Shown: positions 9,958 through 20,122 of the stretch, piece after piece
How the letters are laid out: each line of letters starts with the position of its first letter
Numbering within the stretch: the first letter of the stretch is position 1
Source: Nostoc sp. TCL240-02
GTDB taxonomy: Bacteria > Cyanobacteriota > Cyanobacteriia > Cyanobacteriales > Nostocaceae
Length of the DNA: 64,000 bases
Direction: 5' to 3'
NCBI RefSeq assembly: GCF_013343235.1
Contig: NZ_CP040094.1
Coordinates: forward strand, 3,720,501-3,784,500
The notes under the pieces: model-generated
What the model saw: the letters and a program-made list of their open reading frames with translations, nothing else
Databases searched by the model: none
Told to the model about the DNA's origin: nothing
Made by a program: the position numbers and the translations under genes

Positions 9958-10188
9958 TTAGAGGTGGGTAGTTAGAGTTACATACATTTTCAAAAACTTG
10001 AAAGCTTTGCCTTCAATCTGTTTAAGTGCGTCAGCCTCAGTATGGTCTTTTCCTGGTACTTGCTTGTACCCTTGAGCTACTATCTTTTGGGTATCTACGA
10101 TTACACAACCTACTGGTGGGTTTGGCAAACATTCCGGCAAAGCTTTTCTGCTTTGAGCTAAAGCAGCCAACATAAATATATCATCCAT
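9958..10188 (-). pseudogene. Truncated RibD/CMP-deaminase-like fragment
   Basis: 76 codons. The N-terminal half matches a deaminase domain of the RibD/cytidine-deaminase superfamily: PNPPVGCVIVD (~22-32), VAQGY, and the zinc/catalytic motif HTEADAL (~49-55). The family then has YVTLEPC..., the second zinc-binding motif with two cysteines; here the frame reads YVTLTTHL and stops. With PCxxC missing it cannot bind zinc normally, so it is read as a truncated or internally deleted pseudogene. No reductase domain follows. Confidence 0.6.
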
Positions 10189-10259
10189 GTTTGAGCGTAA
10201 ATTATTTAGATAAATTACACTACCAAAAATTAATTATCTCTGGATAAAAAATTCCTACA

Positions 10260-10682
10260 TCAAAATTTAGTAACTGTCACACTAATACCAGAATCGAGTT
10301 TAGGAACCTTAAAATACTCAATTGGTTCAGTAGTTTGAGAACTTTGGGTAGTTGTTGGCTTCTGACATTCCTTAAAAAAAGCATCTGGATTATTGATGAA
10401 CTCAAGCGGACTCATCTTTTGACATCCTCGCTCCTGCACTAGCGAAACTGATTCAGCAGTTTGTTTGGGATTATTGGTCTGTCCCGTAAAATTACTCCAT
10501 GTAGTGGTAATCGTCGCGGGTTCTGTCAATAAAACTCCAGCCTGATTGCGATCGTGAAACGACTTCTCTGGAGCATCAGCATCAACTGTTACAATGGGAA
10601 CATTCTCTTGGTTAGCATAGACACTCGGAGATAGAAAGAGTGGGCTAATTACAACCACTAAGGTGATAAAAGAGGATTTCAT
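10260..10682 (-). CDS. Putative secreted protein of unknown function
   Basis: 140 aa with a clear signal peptide: MKSSF, hydrophobic ITLVVVISPLFL and a cleavage-like site VYANQ at ~24. The mature part is polar, Thr/Ser-rich (TTTQSSQTTE) and has two Cys (CQKMS, ECQKP). I do not recognise a family. It lies next to the truncated deaminase in the same orientation, 71 bases apart, with no functional link seen. Confidence 0.6.
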   Translation of the reverse strand: MKSSFITLVVVISPLFLSPSVYANQENVPIVTVDADAPEKSFHDRNQAGVLLTEPATITTTWSNFTGQTNNPKQTAESVSLVQERGCQKMSPLEFINNPDAFFKECQKPTTTQSSQTTEPIEYFKVPKLDSGISVTVTKF

Positions 10683-10872
10683 AATTCAATCTCTTGATGT
10701 CAGTCTAATAATTACAATTCGCTAGACACAAACACCCAAAAATAGCAGTCTAGTTTGAGTACCTAAGATTAACACAGGTATTATGGAGTATGGCTAAACT
10801 TCATTAAAAATATAGTGGAGTCTAAGTGTACATAGACTTTTATCCAGAAAGAGATCGTTAAGCAATCTGAAT

Positions 10873-11271
10873 TTGACACTACCCTGTTATCTATTTCTCG
10901 TTGTAACTGTACTAATTAATATTTCGTTACCCATATTACTAGCCGTTTATCTCTATGGCGTGTTACCATACAGTTACACTGATAAGACAAAGTCCAAACT
11001 CTTAGATAAATCTTGGAAGACGTATTTTGCATCCATAGCAGAATATAACCAAGGTGATTGCAAGTTTACAGTTAAACCTAAAATATTGGGATATAAACCC
11101 AAGGATGGGAACTGTGTTGTAATTTTCACACCTCAAGCCAGATCAAAAAATCTTCATCAGTTTGGGCAAATTGAACATAAGTATGAGTTATTACAATTTC
11201 AATACCCAACTCACATAACCTTAGTGTTGCCAGTCCTGGATAATTACAAAACTTACTGTTATTCAGAGTAA
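10873..11271 (+). CDS. Hypothetical membrane-anchored protein
   Basis: Open frame of 132 codons beginning at TTG 10873 with no ATG near the start. The N-terminal ~30 residues form one membrane helix (LFLVVTVLINISLPILLAVYLYG), followed by a soluble ~100-residue domain with three Cys (GDCKFT, GNCVVIF, YKTYCYSE). No family recognised. The codon pattern and length are plausible for a real gene, but the missing ATG makes the start, and possibly its functionality, uncertain. Confidence 0.4.
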   Translation: MTLPCYLFLVVTVLINISLPILLAVYLYGVLPYSYTDKTKSKLLDKSWKTYFASIAEYNQGDCKFTVKPKILGYKPKDGNCVVIFTPQARSKNLHQFGQIEHKYELLQFQYPTHITLVLPVLDNYKTYCYSE

Positions 11272-11903
11272 GAATTAATTATTGCTGAAAGCTTGTAAAA
11301 AGCTTACGTAAATATCCCTTTTAACTACGAAAACCTACCTCTGAAGTCTTTACATTGCTTGTAGGCTGGCAAAATTGTATATTCCTTACCCTTGAGGTAT
11401 TAATTCCTCTCATCTTTTCAAAATTAGCGAATGTGCAAGGAATATACTGGCATATTATATGAATTTTTTGTAAAGTTCTTCAATTAAGTGTTCTTACATA
11501 ATATGATATTGAATGTTAGATTACTAATCAATAATTACATCAGTATCAAAATAAAAGTGAGTGAACCAAACAAAAGAACACTAGTTAAATAAATTACGAA
11601 GAAAATTATAAATTATTCTGTTGTTTCTATCAGGATAGTATAAATCCCTGTAAGTTACAATCGCTACTTGTTAAACTATCTAATATATATGCAGCGAACA
11701 GGTTGTGCGTAGTTTAGTGAATATATTCCGTAAAAAAGTATATCCGAAATACTTTGGTTTTAAAACAATTAAACATTAACAAAATCATCAATATGATACA
11801 GCTAACATTGGCAACACGAAGTAATCTATAGTACTGTTGCGCTAAAATACTGAGAAAAATCTACTACAAATACAAATAGTCATTATTTTAAAACTTTTTT
11901 ATT
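11272..11903. other. Leader region of the exopolysaccharide cluster
   Basis: 632 bases, AT-rich, without a gene. It holds an 11-bp perfect inverted repeat, GTATATTCCTT (11377-11387) and AAGGAATATAC (11437-11447), 49 bases apart. The promoter of the cluster must lie here. The length suggests a long 5' untranslated leader or regulatory region, but no known riboswitch was recognised. Confidence 0.4.
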
Positions 11904-14108
11904 ATGACGATGGAATCTTTACCACAGTTTGAAGAAGTAAATATTCAGAAATACTTAGAAGTTATTCAACGGCGTTGGTTACCTCTAGTCGGAATTTTTA
12001 GCATAGCTGTTACCTTTGGATGCTTGTATGCCTTTTCACTAAAACCCTCATACAAGGCAGAAGGAAGTTTGATGATTAAAACAAATCGATCTTCCTCACT
12101 CACAGGTTTACCGGACGACATAGGACGCTTGGAAGCTTTGAATATAAACGACAATCCCCTGGAAACCCAGGTGAGAGTTATTGGCTCAAATCCAGTTATT
12201 GACAGAACAATTAATACCCTCAACCTCAAAGATAATAAAGGCAAAATGCTGTCGATTCGCGACTTAGCGACCCAACTAAAAATAGAAGGAATTAAAGGTA
12301 CTGATGTTGTACAAATTTCTTATAAAAACAACGATCCTGAACTGGCTGCCAAAATCGTCAATGAAGTTATCAAAAGTTATATCGATTTAAATATCCAGGC
12401 TAATCAGGATGAAGCACGGACAGCCAAAGGGGTTCTTGTAACAGAAGTACCCAAAGCTGAGGAAGTCGTCAGGAGAGCTGAATCAAAACTGCGGGTATTT
12501 AAAGAACAAAATAAAGTTGTTGTCCTGCAACAAGAAGCAACCGCAGCAGTCGACACAATTTCCAAGCTAGGAAATCAAATTTCTCAAGCTCAAGCTCAAC
12601 TAGATGATGTCAAAGGTCGTTTACAACAGTTAGGCAGTGAAGCTCAGTTAGATTCACGGCAGGGTGTAATCGCATCTGACTTGAGTCAAGCACCTGGGGT
12701 TCAAAAAGTGCTTATCCAACTCCAAGAAACGGAAAGTCAACTAGCAATAGAGCGGACTCGTTTTTCACCTGAACACCCTACAATTACTAGCTTAGAAGAA
12801 AAAGTCGTAGCTCTTAAGAACTTGTTGAAAGAGCGGACAGGACAAGTCGCTGGGACAGCACAGATAACAGAGGGAAGTTTACAGCTTGGGCAACTGCGCC
12901 AAAGCTTAATTGCAGATATTACTCGCGCTCAAGCAGAACGCGTTGGTCTAGAAAGACAAATTGCCACCCTCTTGCGACAGCAAGATGCTTACATCAAACG
13001 AGCAAATAATTTGCCAAGACTAGAACAGACTCAAAGAGAGCTAGAACGGAAACTGCAAGCAGCTCAAACGACTTACGAAACCCTCTTAAAGAAACGCCAA
13101 GAAATTGATATTGCACAGAACCAAAAGATTCCTAATGCTCGTGTCATTTCTCTAGCTTTAGTCCCCGATAAAGCAGAAGGGCCTCGCAAAATCCTGTTTA
13201 TTGTTGGTGGAGGAGCAGTTGGTCTTTTCTTGGGTATCATTGTCGCCTTTAGTTTAGACTTGATAGACCGCTCAGTGAAGACAGTTAAAGAGGCTAAAGA
13301 AGTCTTGAAATACACTGTTTTAGGAGTAATTCCTACACAGAGCAAAAATCCTAAAACTCATTCTTCCATAGCAGGAATTGATAGAACTATTCCCAAAATT
13401 ATTGGCAGAGATATTCCTTATTTTCCTCTTGGTAACGCCTACCAAATACTCCAAGTAAACTTGAAGTTCCTCTGTTCTGATAAACCGCTCAAAAGCGTTG
13501 TAATCACCAGTTCTGTTGGTAAAGAAGGAAAGTCTGATGTATCTGCAAATTTAGCTGTGACAATGGCTCAAGCGGGTCGTCGAGTTTTACTCGTGGATGC
13601 AGATATGCGTAATCCCATACAGCATCATGTCTGGGGTCTAAACAATACAGTTGGATTAAGTAATGTCATTGTTGGTCAAGTTTCTTTAGATACAGTTGTT
13701 CAAGAAGTGATGCCTAACCTAGAAGTTCTTACTTCTGGAGTTTTGCCTCCCAATCCAGTAGCACTGCTAGATTCTCAACGGATGGCAACATTGATAAGTA
13801 ACTTTAGTAGAGATTATGATTTAGTTATTTTTGATACGCCACCTCTTTCAGGAATAGCAGATGCTGCTGTTTTAAGCACCCTCACTGACGGTATCCTATT
13901 AGTCGTCCGCCCTGGAGTAGTTGATTTGAACAGTGCCAATGCAGCTAAAGAATTTTTAAATCAGTCAGGTCAGAAGGTGTTAGGGATAGTCATTAATGGT
14001 GTGAATATTAAAAATGAGTCTAATAATTATTTGCCTGAAAGCAAAAAAAGACAAATTAAAGAAGATTTAGTATCTAGCAGTTTAACCAAATTTACCAAAG
14101 AGCATTAA
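11904..14108 (+). CDS. Polysaccharide co-polymerase / BY-kinase (Wzc-like)
   Basis: 734 aa. An N-terminal Wzz domain is bracketed by two membrane helices (~24-44, and ~425-450 with IVGGGAVGLFLG); between them is a long periplasmic coiled coil (~165-400) and the GNVR-like segment ARVISLAL before the second helix. The C-terminal kinase has Walker A in SSVGKEGKS (~535), Walker A' VLLVDADMR (~561) and Walker B LVIFDTPP. Such proteins control chain length and export in Wzx/Wzy polysaccharide assembly. The C-tail has only one tyrosine (NNYLPES) rather than the usual Tyr cluster. First gene of the ten-gene cluster that follows on the same strand. Confidence 0.92.
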   Translation: MTMESLPQFEEVNIQKYLEVIQRRWLPLVGIFSIAVTFGCLYAFSLKPSYKAEGSLMIKTNRSSSLTGLPDDIGRLEALNINDNPLETQVRVIGSNPVIDRTINTLNLKDNKGKMLSIRDLATQLKIEGIKGTDVVQISYKNNDPELAAKIVNEVIKSYIDLNIQANQDEARTAKGVLVTEVPKAEEVVRRAESKLRVFKEQNKVVVLQQEATAAVDTISKLGNQISQAQAQLDDVKGRLQQLGSEAQLDSRQGVIASDLSQAPGVQKVLIQLQETESQLAIERTRFSPEHPTITSLEEKVVALKNLLKERTGQVAGTAQITEGSLQLGQLRQSLIADITRAQAERVGLERQIATLLRQQDAYIKRANNLPRLEQTQRELERKLQAAQTTYETLLKKRQEIDIAQNQKIPNARVISLALVPDKAEGPRKILFIVGGGAVGLFLGIIVAFSLDLIDRSVKTVKEAKEVLKYTVLGVIPTQSKNPKTHSSIAGIDRTIPKIIGRDIPYFPLGNAYQILQVNLKFLCSDKPLKSVVITSSVGKEGKSDVSANLAVTMAQAGRRVLLVDADMRNPIQHHVWGLNNTVGLSNVIVGQVSLDTVVQEVMPNLEVLTSGVLPPNPVALLDSQRMATLISNFSRDYDLVIFDTPPLSGIADAAVLSTLTDGILLVVRPGVVDLNSANAAKEFLNQSGQKVLGIVINGVNIKNESNNYLPESKKRQIKEDLVSSSLTKFTKEH

Positions 14109-14170
14109 TCGTATAAATGTCACTGCAAGTATCTTAATTTATTTTTTTTGCATTTGAGAAGCATTTCTAT

Positions 14171-15130
14171 ATGGATAAACACAAAATTAAAACATCTTGT
14201 TTAATTAATAACTACAATTATGCTGAATTTGTTTCAGACGCAATTGATAGTGCTTTAAATCAAACGGTTAAATTTGATGAGATTATTGTTGTTGATGACG
14301 CATCAACAGATAATTCTGCGGAAGTCCTTACTAGATTTACTAAAATAGACAATATTAAATGTATCTTCAAAGAAAAAAATCAAGGACAATTATCATCCTT
14401 TAACGAAGGTTTTTTAGCTGCGACTGGAGAGATTATATTTTTTTTAGATGCTGATGATATTTATGAACCTCAATATTTAGAAACTGCCCTAAATTTTTAT
14501 AAGAGACGTAGTGAATGTGACTTCCTATTTTGTGCATATAAAAAATTTGGGGCAGAAGAAGGAATATTTCAAGCTGATGCAGTTGATTTAGATTTGGGTT
14601 ATTCAGTAATCCGAACTTTATGCAATGGTGAATGGATTGGCTCCATAACTTCAACATTGTCAATACGTCGAGAAATAATTAGAAAATTTTTACCTATTCC
14701 AAAGACAGAAGATTGGCGTGTAAGGGCTGATGACTGCCTGGTATGGGGAGCCTCTTTGGTAGGGGCTAAAAAGTTTTATATGTCTAATCCTTTAGTGATG
14801 TATAGAATACATCAGAATAACCAGTATCACAATAAGAAATTTTTAGATATAGACAAAAACTATGAATATAAAAGATTTTGGAACCGCAATTCTTTATTTA
14901 ATTACATTATTCAAAAAAATCATTTTAGCCTACCATTATTATTGGCTTTCACCTCTCTTTATGAGCTAAAAACAATACCATGTCCGAAACTTAAAGATTT
15001 TATTTCATATTTGAAAATAATATTTTTATTTGAGTCTAATATTTATTGGAAAATTAAAGGCATTATTTTATTATTCAACTACTTCTTAAAAATTTTGATG
15101 GCTGGGAAATTAAAAAATAGTAGCCAATAA
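14171..15130 (+). CDS. Glycosyltransferase family 2
   Basis: 319 aa GT-A enzyme: CLINNYNYAEFV (~10-21), VVDDASTDNS (~41-50) and the DXD motif FFLDADDIYEP (~95-105). The C-terminal third is Phe/Ile-rich and may associate with the membrane. Probably adds a sugar to the undecaprenyl-linked repeat unit of the exopolysaccharide made by this cluster. It is 62 bases downstream of the Wzc-like gene and the local GC content drops here, as is common in polysaccharide loci exchanged between strains. Confidence 0.85.
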   Translation: MDKHKIKTSCLINNYNYAEFVSDAIDSALNQTVKFDEIIVVDDASTDNSAEVLTRFTKIDNIKCIFKEKNQGQLSSFNEGFLAATGEIIFFLDADDIYEPQYLETALNFYKRRSECDFLFCAYKKFGAEEGIFQADAVDLDLGYSVIRTLCNGEWIGSITSTLSIRREIIRKFLPIPKTEDWRVRADDCLVWGASLVGAKKFYMSNPLVMYRIHQNNQYHNKKFLDIDKNYEYKRFWNRNSLFNYIIQKNHFSLPLLLAFTSLYELKTIPCPKLKDFISYLKIIFLFESNIYWKIKGIILLFNYFLKILMAGKLKNSSQ

Positions 15131-15232
15131 TTATGTAAAATACTAATTTAATTCAATCTATTTTGATGAATTTAGCAAGCTAGTAAAAATTTGCATATTG
15201 TTATAAAGAGTGTCACATGGTTAAACAAAGTA

Positions 15233-16555
15233 ATGCTAAGTAAATTAAGACTTAAAAACTTATCACAATTAAAATCTCGTTCTAGGTTACGTGCAATTAT
15301 TGCTAATACAGGTTGGTTGTTTGCTGACCGCATTCTCCGTATGGGTGCAAGTTTGGTGGTAGGAGTATGGGTAGCACGCTATTTAGGGGTACAGCAGTAT
15401 GGTCTATTTAACTATGTTTTAGCCTTTGTTAGCTTATTTAGTCCGATTTTTACTCTTGGACTAGACGATGTAGTAGTTCGCCATATTGTCCGTCAATCAT
15501 CAAACAAAGAGGAAATTTTAGGAACCACTTTTTGGCTAAAGTTGCTCGGTGGAATTGCCTCTGTCTTATTGGCGGTTGGCAGTATGTTCTTCTTAGGTGA
15601 GCATGAAACACTGAAGATATGGCTAGTTGCAATTTTAGGAATGGCAGGGATTTTTAGGGCGGCTGATACTATTGAATTGTGGTTTCAATCACAGGTGCAG
15701 TCAAAATACAGTGTAATCGCTAAAAATATAGCTTTTCTGCTAAATACTCTCATCAAAATAGCACTAATTTTAACAAAAGCACCATTGTTAGCCTTTGCTT
15801 GGGTAACATTAGCAGAATTTGCAATGAGTGCAATTGGCTTGTTGATTGTTTACCAGGTCAGAGGAACCTCGGTGTTGTTATGGCGTTGGAACTTTACTGC
15901 TGCCAAAACTCTTTTGAAAGAGAGTTTACCTCTAATTTTTTCAGGGTTCGCCATCATGATTTTTATGAGAATCGATCAGGTAATGTTAGGTCAAATGATC
16001 GGAGATAAGGAGGTTGGAATTTATTCTGCTGCTGTACGTGTTTCTGAAATTTGGTATTTTATTCCAGGGGCTATTGTTTCTTCTGTTGCTCCTTCAATTT
16101 ATGCAGCCAAGGAAAAATCAGAAAGTCTTTACTATCAGCAAATAGGGCAATTACTCCGTCTCCTCACATATATATCCTTTGCAATTGCTCTGCCAATGAC
16201 ATTTCTATCTGACAAGATAATTATGGTGATGTTTGGAAGTGGATATGCAGAAGCAGGACCAATACTAGCAGTTCATATTTGGACATCTTTATTTGTATTT
16301 ATGGGTCTTGCAACATCACCATGGTTTATTGCTGAAAGTTTGAATCATGTTTCTTTAGGTAAAACTTTATTTGGGGCAATATTGAATATTCTTCTTAATT
16401 TATTGTTAATTCCTAAATATGCTGGATTTGGTGCTGCGATCGCAACAATAATATCCCAAGCTTCTGCTGCTTTCCTATGCAATGGGTTTGATAAAAGAAC
16501 AAAAAAAATATTTAAAATTCAGATGCGAGCGCTACTTCCTTTTTATAAATTTTGA
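15233..16555 (+). CDS. Oligosaccharide flippase (Wzx/RfbX type)
   Basis: 440 aa from ATG 15233; an in-frame TTG at 15191 would add 14 residues but is less likely. It begins with an amphipathic basic stretch and then NTGWLFADRILRMGASLVVG, the usual first helix of the polysaccharide_synt family, followed by about 12 membrane segments spread over the protein. It should flip the lipid-linked repeat unit across the plasma membrane. Its place between glycosyltransferases and the Wzy-like polymerase completes a Wzx/Wzy pathway. Confidence 0.9.
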   Translation: MLSKLRLKNLSQLKSRSRLRAIIANTGWLFADRILRMGASLVVGVWVARYLGVQQYGLFNYVLAFVSLFSPIFTLGLDDVVVRHIVRQSSNKEEILGTTFWLKLLGGIASVLLAVGSMFFLGEHETLKIWLVAILGMAGIFRAADTIELWFQSQVQSKYSVIAKNIAFLLNTLIKIALILTKAPLLAFAWVTLAEFAMSAIGLLIVYQVRGTSVLLWRWNFTAAKTLLKESLPLIFSGFAIMIFMRIDQVMLGQMIGDKEVGIYSAAVRVSEIWYFIPGAIVSSVAPSIYAAKEKSESLYYQQIGQLLRLLTYISFAIALPMTFLSDKIIMVMFGSGYAEAGPILAVHIWTSLFVFMGLATSPWFIAESLNHVSLGKTLFGAILNILLNLLLIPKYAGFGAAIATIISQASAAFLCNGFDKRTKKIFKIQMRALLPFYKF

Positions 16556-16612
16556 TTGTTATTTATCTTTAGACTTTAAGTTATCAATTCATATTAGCAA
16601 AATTAATCAAAT

Positions 16613-17539
16613 ATGCAAACATCAATAACTTTTATTATTTTTAATCGCTCACAAAAAACAGAGAAAGTTTTTGAAGCTATTCGCCAAGCCAAGCCAAAAA
16701 AGCTTTTTGTCATTGCAGATGGTCCCCGCAGCAACCGCGAAGGTGAGGTAGAAAAATGTGAAGAAACTAGGGCAATTATTGAGAGAGTTGATTGGGAATG
16801 TGAAGTTATTAAGAATTATGCTGATATCAACTTAGGTTGTGCGAAACGAGTATCTAGTGGTTTAGATTGGGTATTTAAGAATGTTGAAGAAACAATTATT
16901 TTAGAAGATGATTGTATCCCTCACCCGACTTTTTTCAGATTTAGTGAAGAACTACTGGAAAAATATAGATATGATACTAGAATCGGCACCATATCTGCCC
17001 AAAATGTTCAATTTGGACGAAAACGCACAAATTACAGTTACTATTTTTCTCGTTATAACCACTGCTGGGGTTGGGCAAGTTGGAGACGTGCTTGGCAACA
17101 TTATGATTTGACTATGAAACTCTGGAAAGAGGTGCAAGCAGAAAACCTTTTACATGACATTCTTATAGATACAAAAGCAGTAAATTATTGGCGACGAATA
17201 TTTCAGTCTATTTATAACAATCCTACAGGTATAACTTGGGATTATCAATGGACATTTGCTTGCTGGATGCAGGGCAGCTTAAGCATTATTCCCAATGTAA
17301 ATTTAATTTCTAATATTGGTGTTGGTGCAGATGCAACTCATTTCAATTCCAAGCAAAAATTTTCGTTCATTAATATGTCGATGGAAGCAATAGAATTTCC
17401 CTTAAAGCATCCACCGTTTATTGTGAGGAATATAGAGGCAGATATTTTTACGCAGAAAACAGTCTATAAAGCAACAGCATTGGATATTTTTAAAGAAGAA
17501 TTGAAGAAAAAATTAAATTACTCAACAGTTAAAAGATAG
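16613..17539 (+). CDS. Glycosyltransferase, GT-A fold (GT2-like)
   Basis: 308 aa. The start reads TSITFIIFNRSQKTEKVFEAI, followed by IADGPR and, at ~100, the acidic metal motif ILEDDCIPHP. The aromatic block NHCWGWASWRRAW (~145-157) and WDYQWTFACW (~205-214) are typical of a family of cluster-borne transferases with a GT-A nucleotide-sugar fold. No membrane segment. Donor and acceptor unknown. It is the third gene after the kinase, with 57 bases from the flippase stop. Confidence 0.8.
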   Translation: MQTSITFIIFNRSQKTEKVFEAIRQAKPKKLFVIADGPRSNREGEVEKCEETRAIIERVDWECEVIKNYADINLGCAKRVSSGLDWVFKNVEETIILEDDCIPHPTFFRFSEELLEKYRYDTRIGTISAQNVQFGRKRTNYSYYFSRYNHCWGWASWRRAWQHYDLTMKLWKEVQAENLLHDILIDTKAVNYWRRIFQSIYNNPTGITWDYQWTFACWMQGSLSIIPNVNLISNIGVGADATHFNSKQKFSFINMSMEAIEFPLKHPPFIVRNIEADIFTQKTVYKATALDIFKEELKKKLNYSTVKR

Positions 17540-17571
17540 TAACCCATCTAGTAAATTAATAGACAGATGAA

Positions 17572-18846
17572 ATGTCAGAAATTAAGGTAAAATTAACAGA
17601 AAAAATATTAACTGTCTTACTATTACTCATCACTGTAGGGGCATTGACTATACACCCTGCACAAGAGATTTCTATATCTACCCTTGGAGGTGATAAGCTA
17701 GATACTATATTCAATATAGTTTCATATTTTATTTTATTTTATTTCCTACTTTTATACTGGAAAGGTTTTCTTTATGTAACTACTAAAAGTCCATTACAGT
17801 TTCTTTTAATAACAATAGTTATATTTTCTCTTTTGTGGTCAGGAGACTTAAGTTCTAGTCTTACTTATATGAGAGGTTTAATCCGACTATATTTTCTGGC
17901 AATCTATTTGGCAATGCGTTATTCTCTGGGCGAACAAATGAGACTAATCGCTTGGGCGCTTGGTGTATCTGCATTATTATCTATGATATTTTCTGCATTC
18001 ATACCAGGTTATATTCATCAATCACCTGAATTAGTAGGTATGTGGAGCGGAATTTATGGTCATAAAAATGAATTAGGATATATGATGGCTTGGAGTACAG
18101 GAGTATTTTTGCACCTTGCTCTTAGTAGCCATCAATATCGTTGGTTGATGTGGGGAATATGTGGGATATCTATATGTCTAATTATCCTCTCACGTTCCAC
18201 AACATCTTTGACGATTATATTAACAATGATATTACTTTTACCTGTCTATAAATCATTTCAAAAAACTAATTATAAATTACAAGTTATTCTAATTACTTCG
18301 ACTTTAATGTTACTCATTATCGGTTTAATGTTACTTATCAATAATGCCGATATCGTAGTTGGTACTTCTGGCAAAGACCTTACCTTTAATGGACGTTCTG
18401 ATCTCTGGGAGCTAGTGATGTCCAAGATTTGGGAAAGACCCTGGCTAGGTTATGGATTTTCTGGATTTTGGACTAGTACTGCTGCATCTAATCTGAGAGC
18501 TACTTATGATTGGGCAAGTAATGCTCACAATGGTTTTTTAGAACTATTATTAGAATTAGGATTTTTAGGTTTTTTGACTTTTGCAGCAGGCTTTTTCCGG
18601 TTCTTTATAATGGCATTAACTAGAATTATCTCTGTTGCTAAAAAGCCGGAAGATTATTGGCCAATGCAGATGCTAATTATCATTGTAATAGTCAATTTTT
18701 CAGAAGCAAGATTATTAACTCCCAGTTGGAATTGGTTAATGTATGTAACTACGTCGCTATCTTTGACTCTAGAACATGAACGAAATCAGAAAAATATTTT
18801 AGTTAGTAATTACGAAGTTAAAAAAAATGAAAGTTTTACATCTTAG
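17572..18846 (+). CDS. O-antigen ligase / Wzy-type polymerase
   Basis: 424 aa, about 11-12 membrane helices with the O-antigen ligase-like (Wzy_C) segment in the middle: GHKNELGYMMAW (~163-174) and, after a long loop, FNGRSDLWELV and GYGFSGFW (~275-305), then NAHNGFLELLLELG (~318-331), the conserved His-containing loop of the family. It should polymerise the repeat units, or ligate the glycan, on the periplasmic side. The 3' end overlaps the next gene by 20 bases, implying translational coupling. Confidence 0.88.
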   Translation: MSEIKVKLTEKILTVLLLLITVGALTIHPAQEISISTLGGDKLDTIFNIVSYFILFYFLLLYWKGFLYVTTKSPLQFLLITIVIFSLLWSGDLSSSLTYMRGLIRLYFLAIYLAMRYSLGEQMRLIAWALGVSALLSMIFSAFIPGYIHQSPELVGMWSGIYGHKNELGYMMAWSTGVFLHLALSSHQYRWLMWGICGISICLIILSRSTTSLTIILTMILLLPVYKSFQKTNYKLQVILITSTLMLLIIGLMLLINNADIVVGTSGKDLTFNGRSDLWELVMSKIWERPWLGYGFSGFWTSTAASNLRATYDWASNAHNGFLELLLELGFLGFLTFAAGFFRFFIMALTRIISVAKKPEDYWPMQMLIIIVIVNFSEARLLTPSWNWLMYVTTSLSLTLEHERNQKNILVSNYEVKKNESFTS

Positions 18847-20098
18847 TACTCACGATATTGGTGGAGGTGCTGCAAGGGCTGCCTATCGTTTGCACACAGG
18901 TTTGCAAGATATAGGACTACAGTCACAAATGCTAGTTCAGGAAAAATCTAGTAATGATAAAACAGTAATTGCCCCTAAAATTAGACTATTTCAAGGCATC
19001 GCCAAAGCTAAATTGACATTTGAAAGCCTACCATTAAAGCTTTATACTCAAAAGAAAAATACTCCATTTTTTATTCAATGGTTGCCAGATAGAATTGTTC
19101 CTAAAGTTGCTCAGATTAATCCAGATATAATCAATTTGCATTGGATTAGCGGAGCTTTTATGCAAATAGAAACGTTCTCTAAGCTAAAGCGTCCTCTAGT
19201 TTGGACTCTCCATGATATGTGGGGGTTTACTGGAGGGTGCCACGTTATTGGAGAATGCGATCGCTACAAAGTATCGTGTGGAGCTTGTCCCCAACTCAAC
19301 AGTATTAATGAATGGGATTTATCCCGTTGGGTATGGCAGCGCAAAGTAAAAGCTTGGAAAAATATTAATTTAACTCTGGTTTCCCCAAGTTCTTGGTTAG
19401 CAGAGTGCGCTCGTTCTAGTTCTTTGTTCCAGAATTTGCGAATCGAGATGATTCCTCACGGATTGGATATTCAAAAATATCGACCTATTAATCAATATTT
19501 TGCACGAGAAACACTGAAGTTACCTCAAGATAAGAAGCTGATTCTCTTTGGAGCCATAGAAGCAACAAGCGATCGAAATAAAGGATTTCATTTGTTGCAG
19601 CCAGCTCTACAAGAATTGAGTAAGGCTGGATGGAAGGACAACTTTGAAGTGGTTATTTTTGGGGCATCTCAACCGGAAAATCCACCCGATTTAGGCTTTA
19701 AAACATACTATTTAGGACATTTATATGATGATCTATCTTTAGCAACTGTTTACTCGGCAGCTGATGTAATGCTTGTGCCATCTCTGCAAGAATCTTTTGG
19801 ACAGACAGCTTCTGAATCACTTGCTTGTGGTACTCCAGTTGTTGCATTTAATTCTACTGGTTTAAAAGATATTGTCGATCATCAGCAAAATGGCTATTTA
19901 GCGAACCCTTATGAAGTTGACGATTTCGCCAAAGGGATTGCTTGGATACTTGAAAATGGGCAGAGGTTAGAAAAACTGTCATTCTATGCTCGCAAGAAAG
20001 CAGAACAAGAATTCACCCTAGAACTTCAAGCACGTCGTTATTCAGCTTTATTTGAGGAAATATTGATGGTAGCCAAGAAATCTCCATTTAGTAACTAA
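18827..20098 (+). CDS. Glycosyltransferase family 4
   Basis: 423 aa, GT-B fold. The N-terminal domain starts VLHLSTHDIGGGAARAAYRL with the glycine loop; INLHWISG and WTLHDMWGFTGGCH follow. The C-terminal GT4 domain has LILFGAIEAT (~235), VIFGAS and the signature ESFGQTASESLACGTPVVAF (~325-345) with the E-x7-E pair that binds the donor. The cluster of Cys (CHVIGEC, CGACPQL) at ~140-160 is typical of this subgroup. It overlaps the polymerase gene by 20 bases. Confidence 0.9.
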   Translation: MKVLHLSTHDIGGGAARAAYRLHTGLQDIGLQSQMLVQEKSSNDKTVIAPKIRLFQGIAKAKLTFESLPLKLYTQKKNTPFFIQWLPDRIVPKVAQINPDIINLHWISGAFMQIETFSKLKRPLVWTLHDMWGFTGGCHVIGECDRYKVSCGACPQLNSINEWDLSRWVWQRKVKAWKNINLTLVSPSSWLAECARSSSLFQNLRIEMIPHGLDIQKYRPINQYFARETLKLPQDKKLILFGAIEATSDRNKGFHLLQPALQELSKAGWKDNFEVVIFGASQPENPPDLGFKTYYLGHLYDDLSLATVYSAADVMLVPSLQESFGQTASESLACGTPVVAFNSTGLKDIVDHQQNGYLANPYEVDDFAKGIAWILENGQRLEKLSFYARKKAEQEFTLELQARRYSALFEEILMVAKKSPFSN

Positions 20099-20122
20099 TT
20101 TAGTAAATAAATACTTCATAAT

